From Mycobacterium sp. AZCC_0083 (GTDB lineage Bacteria > Actinomycetota > Actinomycetes > Mycobacteriales > Mycobacteriaceae), in assembly GCF_014202335.1 (NCBI RefSeq), contig NZ_JACHGP010000007.1, forward strand, positions 310,001-374,000: a DNA stretch of 64,000 bases, written 5' to 3'. A program made the translations under genes and the position numbers. Positions 52,945-60,923 of this stretch are shown in pieces. Every line of letters starts with the position of its first letter. The first letter of the stretch is position 1. The notes under the pieces are model-generated. The model made no database searches. It had not been told where the DNA came from and was given only the letters and a program-made list of their open reading frames with translations.

Positions 52945-54690
52945 TTAGACCTGAGTGGTCGCAGGTGCGGATTGCGCACCACGGACTAGTCGGCCCGGCA
53001 TCGCGCCAGTGGCACTTCCTCGCCTGTGGGTCGCCACACCGTTGAGGAACGTCGCGACATACCCGTCTGCGCCTTGGACGATCCGCTTCCCCCCGGCGGG
53101 CAAATCGTGTTTCACCTCGGGCGCATGGAGGCGCAGGTGGGCGTAGTCGATGACGTTGATGTCGGCCTTGTAGCCCAGTGCGAGTTGGCCGCGGTCACAC
53201 AAGCCGACCGCATTTGCAGTCGACGACGTCAGAGCTTGAACTGCCGCGGGCAGGCTCACCCTCGGACCGCGCTCCCGGTCGCGAGTCCAGTAAGCCAGCA
53301 TCGTGGTGGTGTAGCTGGCGTCGCAAATCAGTCCCAGGTGCGCGCCGCCATCGCCGAGACCGAGGACGGTGTCGGGGTGGACGACCATCTCGTGTACGGC
53401 ATCAAGGGAGCCTTCTGCGAAATTCTGGATGAAGTGGTGGATCAGGCGTCGGCCGTCCTCCTCCAGCAGAGCGTCATAGGCGAGCTCGGCCGGCGATACG
53501 TTTCGACCGGCAGCAAGCGCGGTCAGTGACTCCGAACGGTCGGGTTCGTAGCTGGGCGGATCACCGACGAAGTATCGCCTGTCCCACTTCTCAACGGGTT
53601 CCGAGTACTCAGGCGCGCCATACTCGGCGAGGATGCGTTCACGCACATCGGCTCGGCGAAGCTCGGCGATCCGGTCATCGAACGGAAGGTCGGCGATGAC
53701 CTGATAGCTAGGGCATGCCATGAACGGGTTGAAACTGACATGGTGCCCAAGCAGCAAACCGCTTGCGCGACACAAGACTTGCGCCTTGATCGGATGCCCG
53801 GCGGCGGTGGACTCCTCGACGAGTCCCAGGATCTCGCGCCAGCCGTCGGGATCGTCGTGTTTCTGGTTGAGGGTGAACGACATGGGACGGCCCGTCTTCT
53901 CGACCAGACCCCGGAGCATGGCGAATTCACCGCGGACGTCTTGGAATAAGTCGAAGTCCGACAAGGCTTGGAAGACACCGGATCCCTCAACGCTCATCGC
54001 CGCGAGGATCCCCTCCAACTCATCCCGGTGCGCGCGCACGGTGGGGATGGATTCGCCTCGGGTGCTCTTGTGCTGCAATGCTCGTGAGGTTCCGAAGCCG
54101 ATCGCGCCAGCTTGGATGGCTTCCCGGGTGAGTTCCGCCATCTTCGTGATGTCGTCCTCGGTTGCTTGCTCGCGATCGATGGCACGTTGGCCCATCACGT
54201 ATACGCGTAGTGCCGAGTGCGGCAACATCGCGGCGATGTCGACGTCGTGCGGTCGCGAGTCGACGACGTCGAGGTAATTCGGGAACGTCTCCCAATTCCA
54301 TGACAGTGCCTCGGCCATGACCACTTCCGGAATGTCTTCGACTCCAGCCATGAGTTCGACCAGGGCGACCTGGTCAGCAGGCCGACACGGCGCGAAGCCG
54401 ACACCGCAGTTACCCGTGACTACCGTCGTGACGCCGTGGTTCGAAGACGGCGCGAGGGTGTTCTCCCAGGTGACCTGCCCGTCGTAGTGGGTGTGGATGT
54501 CGACGAAACCGGGTGTGACGAGTAGGTCGGTGGCGTCGAATTCCTCCCTACCCTCGGCCAGGTCCGCGCCGATGTCGGCGATCAGCCCGTCCTTCACAGC
54601 AAGGTCGGCCACGAACGGTACGCCGCCGCGTCCATCGACGATCAGTCCATTGCGGAGCACGAGGTCGTGGGTCGTCGTCGCCGTCGTCAT
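52945..54690 (-). CDS. amidohydrolase family protein (N-acyl-D-amino-acid deacylase-like)
   Basis: Protein of 581 aa with metal-binding HxH at H66/H68 (GFVDIHTHYDGQVTWENTLA), then HGVTTVVTGNCGVGFAPCRP, typical of the D-aminoacylase/amidohydrolase-3 group, and LGLGDGGAHLGLICDASY (metal Asp) near the end. Mycobacteria have several such enzymes of unknown substrate. It hydrolyses a C-N (amide or cyclic imide) bond. First gene of the minus-strand unit and divergent from the LeuC-like operon. The GntR dyads in the shared promoter suggest joint control. Confidence 0.82.
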   Translation of the reverse strand: MTTATTTHDLVLRNGLIVDGRGGVPFVADLAVKDGLIADIGADLAEGREEFDATDLLVTPGFVDIHTHYDGQVTWENTLAPSSNHGVTTVVTGNCGVGFAPCRPADQVALVELMAGVEDIPEVVMAEALSWNWETFPNYLDVVDSRPHDVDIAAMLPHSALRVYVMGQRAIDREQATEDDITKMAELTREAIQAGAIGFGTSRALQHKSTRGESIPTVRAHRDELEGILAAMSVEGSGVFQALSDFDLFQDVRGEFAMLRGLVEKTGRPMSFTLNQKHDDPDGWREILGLVEESTAAGHPIKAQVLCRASGLLLGHHVSFNPFMACPSYQVIADLPFDDRIAELRRADVRERILAEYGAPEYSEPVEKWDRRYFVGDPPSYEPDRSESLTALAAGRNVSPAELAYDALLEEDGRRLIHHFIQNFAEGSLDAVHEMVVHPDTVLGLGDGGAHLGLICDASYTTTMLAYWTRDRERGPRVSLPAAVQALTSSTANAVGLCDRGQLALGYKADINVIDYAHLRLHAPEVKHDLPAGGKRIVQGADGYVATFLNGVATHRRGSATGAMPGRLVRGAQSAPATTQV

Positions 54691-54772
54691 CTGAAGAGGT
54701 CCTGCTTTCCATCGGTCGAGAACTGCGTTCGCCGGCCAGTCGGTCGGTGGGCTGGCTTGGTCGAGTTTTGAT

Positions 54773-54790
54773 TGTCTGGTTATCCGTACA
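54773..54790. promoter_or_regulatory. candidate GntR operator 1
   Basis: The dyad TGTCTGGTTATCCGTACA has symmetric arms TGTnnGG/CCnnACA around TTAT. It lies 83 nt upstream of the amidohydrolase start and is identical to operator 2 over a 20-nt core. Confidence 0.6.
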
Positions 54791-54874
54791 GCCTGTCAAC
54801 CCAAAGGTGCGTGCGCTGAACGAGTACCGGTGTTGCACCCCTGTTGCGGCGGATGTAACGTACGCCACAGTACT

Positions 54875-54892
54875 TGTCTGGTTATCCGTACA
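54875..54892. promoter_or_regulatory. candidate GntR operator 2
   Basis: Same dyad TGTCTGGTTATCCGTACA, ending 26 nt upstream of the LeuC-like GTG start, where a repressor would block transcription. The identity with operator 1 extends to a 20-nt core with a shared GTCA a few bases beyond. Confidence 0.65.
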
Positions 54893-54918
54893 GTAAGTCA
54901 GTCCAGCGAAAGGCAGTC

Positions 54919-56313
54919 GTGCAACCAAGCACCCTCTACGAAAAGATCTGGGACTCCCACGTTGTCGAACGTCTCGATGACGGCACGTGCGTGCTCTACG
55001 TCGATCGAGAGCTGCTTTACGAAGGCTCGCTGCCGGCTTTCGTTGAATTACGACGAGCCGATCGGACGGTGCGCCGACCCGCTTCAGCCTTGGCAGTTGC
55101 CGATCACTTCGTGGGGACGCGTACCGACAGACCTCAGTTGCCGGCCGTTACGGAGTTCATCGACGGTCTCCGAGAACAAACATCTCACTTCGACATCGAG
55201 TACCTCGATCTCGATGATCCCCGCCGGGGCATCGTTCACGTGGTCGGACCCGAACAAGGCTTCACCCAGCCTGGTTTGGTGATGGTCTGCCCGGATAGCC
55301 ACACGGCCAGCCACGGCGCGCTGGGTGCATTGGCCTTCGGCGTGGGCGCGTCGCAGCTCGAGCACGTACTGGCTACGCAGACCATCCTCCAGAGCCCTGC
55401 GCAGACGATGAACGTGGCGTTGCGAGGCACCGTCGCACCACCGGTCGCGGCAAAGGACGTGATTCTCGCGGCGATCGGCCGACTGGGCGCGGATGGCGCG
55501 GTCGGACATGCCGTCGAATTCACCGGGCCGATCGTCGACGCGCTGTCGATTCCCGGCCGACTCACCCTGTGCAACATGGCTGTCGAAGCCGGAGCCCGCT
55601 ACGCACTGATCGCGCCGGATCAAGTCACCATCGATTGGCTGCGCAATCGCCCCCGTTCGCCCGTGGGCAAGGACTGGGACGACGCGGTCGCGTTCTGGGC
55701 CACCTTGCGCTCGGACGCCGATGCGGTATACAGCCGCGTCGTCGACCTGGATCTCGGGACGTTGGCGCCGCAGGTCACCTGGGGAACCTCGCCGGATCAA
55801 GTGGCAAACGTCGGCGATCGCGTACCCGAACCGTCCAGCGCCGGGTCCATGGAAAGGGCTCGAGCGTGGGAACGGGCACTCGAATACATGGGACTGCAAC
55901 CTGGCACGCCGATGACGGACATAGCCATACAACGCGTCTTCATCGGGTCGTGTACCAATTCCCGCCTCGAGGATCTGCGTGCGGCGGCCGAGGTGGCGCG
56001 CGGTCACCGAGTTGCCGAGGGGGTAAACGCGATCGTGGTGCCCGGTTCGGGCCTGGTGAAGCAGGCCGCCGAGGAGGAAGGACTGGATCGCGTGTTCATC
56101 GAGGCTGGCTTCGAATGGCGATCCGCCGGATGCTCGATGTGCTTTGGCAATTCGAATGACATCGTGGGTCCGGGCGAGCGGTGCGCTTCCACGTCGAACC
56201 GGAACTTCGAGCACCGCCAAGGACCCCATGCACGGACCCACCTGCTGAGCCCGGCGATGGCCGGCGCTGCAGCGATCGCCGGTCACGTCGTCGACGTCCG
56301 CGACGTGGTCTGA
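54919..56313 (+). CDS. LeuC-like hydro-lyase large subunit (aconitase family)
   Basis: Protein of 464 aa with the LeuC fold. STLYEKIWDSHVVERLDDGT is the start, and VCPDSHTASHGALGALAFGV the substrate loop. The three [4Fe-4S] cysteines are Cys345 (GSCTNSR), Cys405 and Cys408 (GCSMCFG). Start GTG 54919 has AAAGG upstream and matches the LeuC N-terminus; a TTG at 54874 would lie in operator 2. It hydrates/dehydrates a di- or tricarboxylate: isopropylmalate, citraconate, maleate or dimethylmalate types are possible. The GntR/flavoprotein neighbours argue against leucine synthesis. Confidence 0.85.
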   Translation: MQPSTLYEKIWDSHVVERLDDGTCVLYVDRELLYEGSLPAFVELRRADRTVRRPASALAVADHFVGTRTDRPQLPAVTEFIDGLREQTSHFDIEYLDLDDPRRGIVHVVGPEQGFTQPGLVMVCPDSHTASHGALGALAFGVGASQLEHVLATQTILQSPAQTMNVALRGTVAPPVAAKDVILAAIGRLGADGAVGHAVEFTGPIVDALSIPGRLTLCNMAVEAGARYALIAPDQVTIDWLRNRPRSPVGKDWDDAVAFWATLRSDADAVYSRVVDLDLGTLAPQVTWGTSPDQVANVGDRVPEPSSAGSMERARAWERALEYMGLQPGTPMTDIAIQRVFIGSCTNSRLEDLRAAAEVARGHRVAEGVNAIVVPGSGLVKQAAEEEGLDRVFIEAGFEWRSAGCSMCFGNSNDIVGPGERCASTSNRNFEHRQGPHARTHLLSPAMAGAAAIAGHVVDVRDVV

Positions 56314-56323
56314 GGCGGGAACC

Positions 56324-56968
56324 ATGCAACCGTTCAACACCCTCACGGCGATCGCGATCCCGTTGACTTGGCCCGACGTCAACACCGACGACATCTTTCC
56401 GGCGACGGGCGTCAACTCCTCGACGATGGATCCGTCGGCTCTGACAGACCGCACCCAGATGGGCCGCAACGCCTTCGCCGGATACCGCTATCGTTCCGAC
56501 GGCAGCCCGAATCCCAACTTCATCATGAACCAGCGTCCCTACGTAGACGGCGAAGTACTCATCGCCGGCCGCAATTTCGGATGCGGTTCATCAAGGGAAA
56601 TGGCGGTCTGGGCGCTCGCCCAGATCGGCGTGCGATGCATCATTGCTCCCTCCTTCGGCGACATCTTCCACGGCAACGCCATTGCGAACGGAATGCTGCC
56701 GGTGGTCTTGGCCCCCGACGAAGTCGAAACCTTGGCACTGCTGGCTTGCAACGAACCCCTCGACAGGCTCACGGTGAATCTCGAAGCACAGACCATCAGC
56801 ACTCTGCACGGGATGCGGTTTGGCTTTTCGATCGGGGCATACCACCGTCACATGCTGCTCAACGGCCTCGACGAGATCGCCGCGACGTTGGAGCGGATGA
56901 GCTCCATCACCGCATTTGAGACCGCCTACCACCAGGAGCGCTCGTGGATACTGGAAAAGAACCGATGA
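56324..56968 (+). CDS. LeuD-like hydro-lyase small subunit
   Basis: Protein of 214 aa with the aconitase swivel domain: NTDDIFPATGVNSS, AGRNFGCGSSREMAVWALAQ (substrate-binding loop), and IGVRCIIAPSFGDIFHGNAI. Pairs with the large subunit 10 nt upstream to form the active site. Its TGA overlaps the GntR start (ATGATG). Substrate as for the large subunit: unknown. Confidence 0.87.
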   Translation: MQPFNTLTAIAIPLTWPDVNTDDIFPATGVNSSTMDPSALTDRTQMGRNAFAGYRYRSDGSPNPNFIMNQRPYVDGEVLIAGRNFGCGSSREMAVWALAQIGVRCIIAPSFGDIFHGNAIANGMLPVVLAPDEVETLALLACNEPLDRLTVNLEAQTISTLHGMRFGFSIGAYHRHMLLNGLDEIAATLERMSSITAFETAYHQERSWILEKNR

Positions 56969-57786
56969 TGACCATCCGCCGCGACGCGGGTGTACCTCTG
57001 CATCATCAGATCTCCGTTGTACTGCGCAGCGCGATCGCCTCCGGCCGCTACAGTCCGGGGGCTTACCTGCCGGGCGAGAACTCGCTCATGGAGATGTACC
57101 ACGTGTCGCGCGCAACGGTGCGCCGCGCCCTGGAAACTCTCGAAGACGACGGGCTAATCGACCGCTTGCCCGGCAAGGGAACTCGGGTACTCGACGTGGC
57201 ATTCAACGTGCCCATCGCCGAGCACCTGCCAGCCATCGAGCGAGCGAGTCTCGACACGACGGTGGAAGTCCTTGAGTGGGGGCCGGTGCCGGCGCCACGC
57301 GAGGCTGCATGCGCGCTGGCGATACCGATAGGCGTCCCATGTCTGAAGCTGGTGCGACTTCGTAGTCAGGAGGACACACCATTGCGCCATCTCACCAGTT
57401 ACCTTCCGGCCGACATCGGCGACCTGCTCGACCGCGAACGACTCGCCCGCTGCACGCTGCCCACCGCGCTGCAAGAAATTGGTTACCCGGTCGTACGGGC
57501 GGAAGACGAAGTCGGTGCTGCGCTGGCAGATCCAATGTTGGCGGCCGCCTTGAAAGTCAAGGTTGGCGACCCTTTGCTCGAGGTGACGCGCACCATGTAC
57601 GACCCGCAGCGACGCCCGCTGACATTTCAATGGAGTCTCATTCCGCCAAGTAGGTACCGATTGCGCCTCTTGATCCACGGGAGCCACCACCGTCCCGTGA
57701 CTTCGCTCGCCGACTATGGCGCATTTGCTCCAGCAGACGAACCATTTGCTTCATCGAACCAGGACGGAGTTAGCAATGATGACTGA
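56965..57786 (+). CDS. GntR family regulator with UTRA domain (HutC/FarR type)
   Basis: Regulator of 273 aa. The N-terminal winged helix (about 8-75) contains VPLHHQISVVLRSAIASGRY, LPGENSLMEMYHVSRATVRR and ALETLEDDGLIDRLPGKGTR. The C-terminal UTRA ligand domain (about 95-245) contains DPLLEVTRTMYDPQRRPLTF. It senses a small acidic molecule and probably represses the LeuC-like operon and the amidohydrolase through the two identical dyads at 54773 and 54875. Cotranslated with LeuD (overlap), so it is autoregulated. The last 11 nt overlap the flavoprotein start. Confidence 0.88.
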   Translation: MMTIRRDAGVPLHHQISVVLRSAIASGRYSPGAYLPGENSLMEMYHVSRATVRRALETLEDDGLIDRLPGKGTRVLDVAFNVPIAEHLPAIERASLDTTVEVLEWGPVPAPREAACALAIPIGVPCLKLVRLRSQEDTPLRHLTSYLPADIGDLLDRERLARCTLPTALQEIGYPVVRAEDEVGAALADPMLAAALKVKVGDPLLEVTRTMYDPQRRPLTFQWSLIPPSRYRLRLLIHGSHHRPVTSLADYGAFAPADEPFASSNQDGVSNDD

Positions 57787-59284
57787 AGGCTCATCGACGA
57801 ATCACGTTGCACTGGAAGGACCTTGGGATGTGGTCGTCGTCGGCCATGGAGCGGCCGGGCTTACCGCGGCGCTCGCTTACCTGGAAAATGTTGCGCTGCA
57901 ATCGAACCCGCGGATTGCAGTGCTGGATCGGGCGAACGTCGAAGGACGCGGCGGATCGACGGCGTGGACGACGGCCAATCTGCGGCTTGACGACGATCAG
58001 GCGCTGGATCCGGGTTGGGCGGACGTGGTGCGGGAAACCTCAGGCCACCTAGTCAACGACGCTTACATCGAAGCGTTCTACGAGAACGCCGTCGATACGC
58101 TGAACTGGCTGCGCCGGCACGGCATCAAGTTCCTCAAGGTCCCGGCGCCAATTCCGCTGTCCTTCACCAAGACGCTCTGCCTCCCGGCGGGCGGCGGCCG
58201 TGCGATCGTCGACACGCTGGCCCTGGCCATCGCAGACCGTGGCGCGTCGATCTTCTACGAGACGACGGCGACCCGACTGGTCATGGATGCATCTGGCGCG
58301 GTCGCGGGTGTCGTCGTCCGTGACAGCGAGGGAGCCCAACGAGTCCTGACGGCCCCCGCCGTTGTGCTGGCGAGTGGAGGATTCGAGGCGAATCCCGAGA
58401 TGCTCGCTCGCTACATTCCGAACGCGCACAGCTTGAAGTTGGTGTCCCCCGGCACGCAGGCCAACAAGGGCGAAGGCATTCGCATGGCCATCGAGGTGGG
58501 TGCCGACACGTCGGGACAGTTCGACCGCACCCACATGGAACCCGTCGATCCGCGGTCCTCCAACCTAGAAGCGTTGGTCAGCTCGTGGCTGTTCGGAATC
58601 CTGGTGAACCAAGAGGGCGAGCGCTTCATGGACGAGGCCGAACGATCCTATGACCTGCAGTTCGACGTGGTCGCAAATCGAATATTCGCCGAGCAGAACG
58701 GGCGCGCATACTCCATTATCGACGCTGGCGTCCGCGCCCGCGTCACAATGTTCGACGCCCTCAACCTTAGTGAACACCAACCGATCCGCGCAGATTCACC
58801 AGAAGGGCTGGCCGAGAAGCTCGGGATACCGGGTGAGGCCCTGCGCCGCACCATCGACGACTACAACGCGGCGTGCACAGACGCCAAGTTCGACGCGACC
58901 AGGTTCGACGCCAAGGCCACCGTCGGTCTGCAACCACCCAAGTCTCATTGGGCCGAACCGCTCGTGACTCCACCGTTCGAGGCGATGCCGGTAGAGCCAC
59001 ATCTGTGTTTCACCTTCGGCGGTCTGCGAGTCGATGGCCAGAGCCGTGTCATCGGTGTGGACGGTCGGCCGATCATGGGGCTGTATGCGGCCGGCGAGAT
59101 CACCGGCGTGTTCTACGATCTATATCCCTCCGGCACATCGGTACTGAGGTCGCTGACCTTTGGGCGGATCGCAGGTTGCGAAGTGGCCCGCGCTAGGGTG
59201 ACCGCCACAGCGGGAGGAGACGCAGACAGCGTCGTCCCGCCGGTTCAGAACAGCCGCTTGATCCCGGAAGCGAGCGCGTTGTGA
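57776..59284 (+). CDS. FAD-dependent tricarballylate dehydrogenase-like flavoprotein
   Basis: Protein of 502 aa. The dinucleotide motif GHGAAG is at residues 23-28 in DVVVVGHGAAGLTAALAY. GGGRAIVDTLALAIADRGAS, VLASGGFEANPEM and GLYAAGEITGVFYDLYPSGT are typical of the fumarate-reductase-like flavoprotein group that includes TcuA (tricarballylate dehydrogenase) and 3-ketosteroid delta-1-dehydrogenase. TcuA makes cis-aconitate, which an aconitase-type enzyme could hydrate, giving a plausible link to the LeuCD-like pair. Start ATG 57776 with GGAG 7 nt upstream. A steroid dehydrogenase function is the main alternative. Confidence 0.8.
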   Translation: MMTEGSSTNHVALEGPWDVVVVGHGAAGLTAALAYLENVALQSNPRIAVLDRANVEGRGGSTAWTTANLRLDDDQALDPGWADVVRETSGHLVNDAYIEAFYENAVDTLNWLRRHGIKFLKVPAPIPLSFTKTLCLPAGGGRAIVDTLALAIADRGASIFYETTATRLVMDASGAVAGVVVRDSEGAQRVLTAPAVVLASGGFEANPEMLARYIPNAHSLKLVSPGTQANKGEGIRMAIEVGADTSGQFDRTHMEPVDPRSSNLEALVSSWLFGILVNQEGERFMDEAERSYDLQFDVVANRIFAEQNGRAYSIIDAGVRARVTMFDALNLSEHQPIRADSPEGLAEKLGIPGEALRRTIDDYNAACTDAKFDATRFDAKATVGLQPPKSHWAEPLVTPPFEAMPVEPHLCFTFGGLRVDGQSRVIGVDGRPIMGLYAAGEITGVFYDLYPSGTSVLRSLTFGRIAGCEVARARVTATAGGDADSVVPPVQNSRLIPEASAL

Positions 59285-60801
59285 CCACGACGACCGCACC
59301 AGCGCAAACCGGTCGCTTCCCTGCCGATTACGACCGCGATTATCAGATGATCGTCGGCTCTGAACGGTCCGAGGGGACCCTCGGTGCGACCTTTGCCTGT
59401 GTTGATCCGTACGAGAATCGCGAATGGGGCAGGGTCCCGGAAGCCGGTCCACGCGACGTCGACCACGCGGTGCGTGCGGCCCGGGTAGCCTTCGACCGCG
59501 GCTGGGCCACCGCGCCCCCCTTGCAGCGCGCAACGTTGCTTCGTGCGCTCGCTGATCTCATTCTCGAGCACGCCGACGAACTGGTGAAGCTGCAGATCGC
59601 CGAGAACGGCAAGTCGATCAACGAGATGGCGATGGGTACGCGCTTCTTGGCCCACCAGGCCGAGTATGTTGCCGGACTTGACGAAAACGTCTCTGGTCGC
59701 ACCATGACCACCAGCATCCCGAACGTCACGACTTACACCATGCGCGAACCCGTGGGAGTAGTCGCGGCGATCACGCCGTGGAACTCACCGCTCGGATTGC
59801 TCGCCTGGAAGTTACTTCCCGCTCTGGCGGTCGGCTGCACCGTGGTGATCAAACCCTCGGAGGTAACGCCGGTCTCGACGATCCGGCTCGCTGAGCTCTG
59901 TCTGGAAGCGGGGTTCCCACCCGGAGTAGTCAACGTCGTCACCGGGGGCATCGAAACCGGCTCCGCGCTCGTCGCGCATCCGGATGTCGACCTCATCGCC
60001 TTCACCGGCTCGGGCATGGGCGGCAAGGCCATCATGCGCGCCGCGGCCGAGCGCATCGCGCGCGTGACGTTGGAACTCGGCGGCAAGTCGCCGAACGTCG
60101 TGTTCGCCGACGCTGACATCGACAACGCGATACACGGAGCGATGGGCGGTATCTTTGCTGCGGCCGGCCAGTCATGCATGGCCGGATCACGAATTCTGGT
60201 ACAGGACAGTGTCTATGACGAGTTTGCCGATGGCCTGAAAGAGGCTGCGGGCCAACTGAAGTACGGGGACCCGTTGGACCCGCGAGTGGACGTCGGTCCC
60301 GTCGCATGTCAGCGGCAGCTGAACAAGGTCCTCGAGTACGTCGAGATAGGGAAGTCGGAAGGCGCCACACTGCTTGCCGGGGGCACGCGCATCACCTCGA
60401 CTCCCGAATTGGAGCGCGGCCTGTTCGTGCCTGCCACCATCTTCACCGATGTCGACAACGCGTCGCGGCTCGCCCAGGAAGAAATCTTCGGCCCCGTGGC
60501 CAGTCTGGTGCGGTTCTCCGACGAGGATGACGCGGTGCGGATGGCCAACGACACGGATTTCGGGCTGGCCGCCGCCGTCTGGACGCAAGACGTCGGGCGG
60601 GCGCACCGCATGATCAAGCGACTGCGCGCCGGGACGGTGTGGGTCAACACCTATCGGATCGGGCATTACGCCATGCCGTTCGGTGGCTACAAGCAGTCCG
60701 GTGTCGGAAAGGAGATGGGCGCCGACGCGCTGCTGCCCTTCACCGAGGAAAAGGCGGTGTGGATCGACGAGGGCAACCGTCAACTCTTTGGTCGACATTG
60801 A
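59281..60801 (+). CDS. NAD(P)-dependent aldehyde dehydrogenase
   Basis: Protein of 506 aa. The proline/Asn motif TPWNSPLGLLAWKLLPALAV is near residue 165, catalytic base Glu265 in LELGGKSP, nucleophile Cys299 in AAGQSCMAGSR, and FGGYKQSGVGKEMG near the end. GTG 59281 overlaps the flavoprotein stop (GTGA). Oxidises an aldehyde to an acid, perhaps a semialdehyde from the operon's substrate. Last gene of the GntR operon and of the accessory region. Confidence 0.88.
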   Translation: MTTTTAPAQTGRFPADYDRDYQMIVGSERSEGTLGATFACVDPYENREWGRVPEAGPRDVDHAVRAARVAFDRGWATAPPLQRATLLRALADLILEHADELVKLQIAENGKSINEMAMGTRFLAHQAEYVAGLDENVSGRTMTTSIPNVTTYTMREPVGVVAAITPWNSPLGLLAWKLLPALAVGCTVVIKPSEVTPVSTIRLAELCLEAGFPPGVVNVVTGGIETGSALVAHPDVDLIAFTGSGMGGKAIMRAAAERIARVTLELGGKSPNVVFADADIDNAIHGAMGGIFAAAGQSCMAGSRILVQDSVYDEFADGLKEAAGQLKYGDPLDPRVDVGPVACQRQLNKVLEYVEIGKSEGATLLAGGTRITSTPELERGLFVPATIFTDVDNASRLAQEEIFGPVASLVRFSDEDDAVRMANDTDFGLAAAVWTQDVGRAHRMIKRLRAGTVWVNTYRIGHYAMPFGGYKQSGVGKEMGADALLPFTEEKAVWIDEGNRQLFGRH

Positions 60802-60803
60802 TT

Positions 60804-60911
60804 CGTCTCCGCGCCCTATCGCGAAGCCAGGTCTACGCCCGACGCGGCTGGCGCGGCCCGATCGACGACGAAGACGCCCGCCAGGCCGAGTACCTGCATC
60901 CTCGGGGGTGA
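60804..60911 (+). pseudogene. possible 3' fragment of a truncated gene
   Basis: Between the aldehyde dehydrogenase and the convergent VWA gene, one plus frame without a start reads SRSQVYARRGWRGPIDDEDA, then RQAEYLHPRG and TGA. Codon use is coding-like. It may be the tail of a gene cut when the accessory segment entered. I cannot identify the parent gene. Confidence 0.3.
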
Positions 60912-60923
60912 GGTTTGGCCAGC

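Larger units (their letters stand above)
54691..54918. promoter_or_regulatory. divergent promoter region, amidohydrolase and LeuC-like operon
   Basis: 228 nt between outward-facing genes. It contains the two identical dyads listed separately (centres 102 bp apart), one near each gene. A GntR regulator encoded in the right-hand operon is the natural ligand-responsive binder. Confidence 0.7.

Noticed and set aside
55084..56469. 461-codon minus-strand ORF opposite the LeuC-like gene
   Set aside because: The plus strand encodes all three Fe-S cysteines of LeuC; the antisense frame is a shadow.
54919..56968. Biosynthetic leuCD (leucine pathway)
   Set aside because: The neighbours are a UTRA-type GntR, a TcuA-like flavoprotein and an aldehyde dehydrogenase, not leucine genes. 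A catabolic hydratase is more likely, though sequence alone cannot exclude it.
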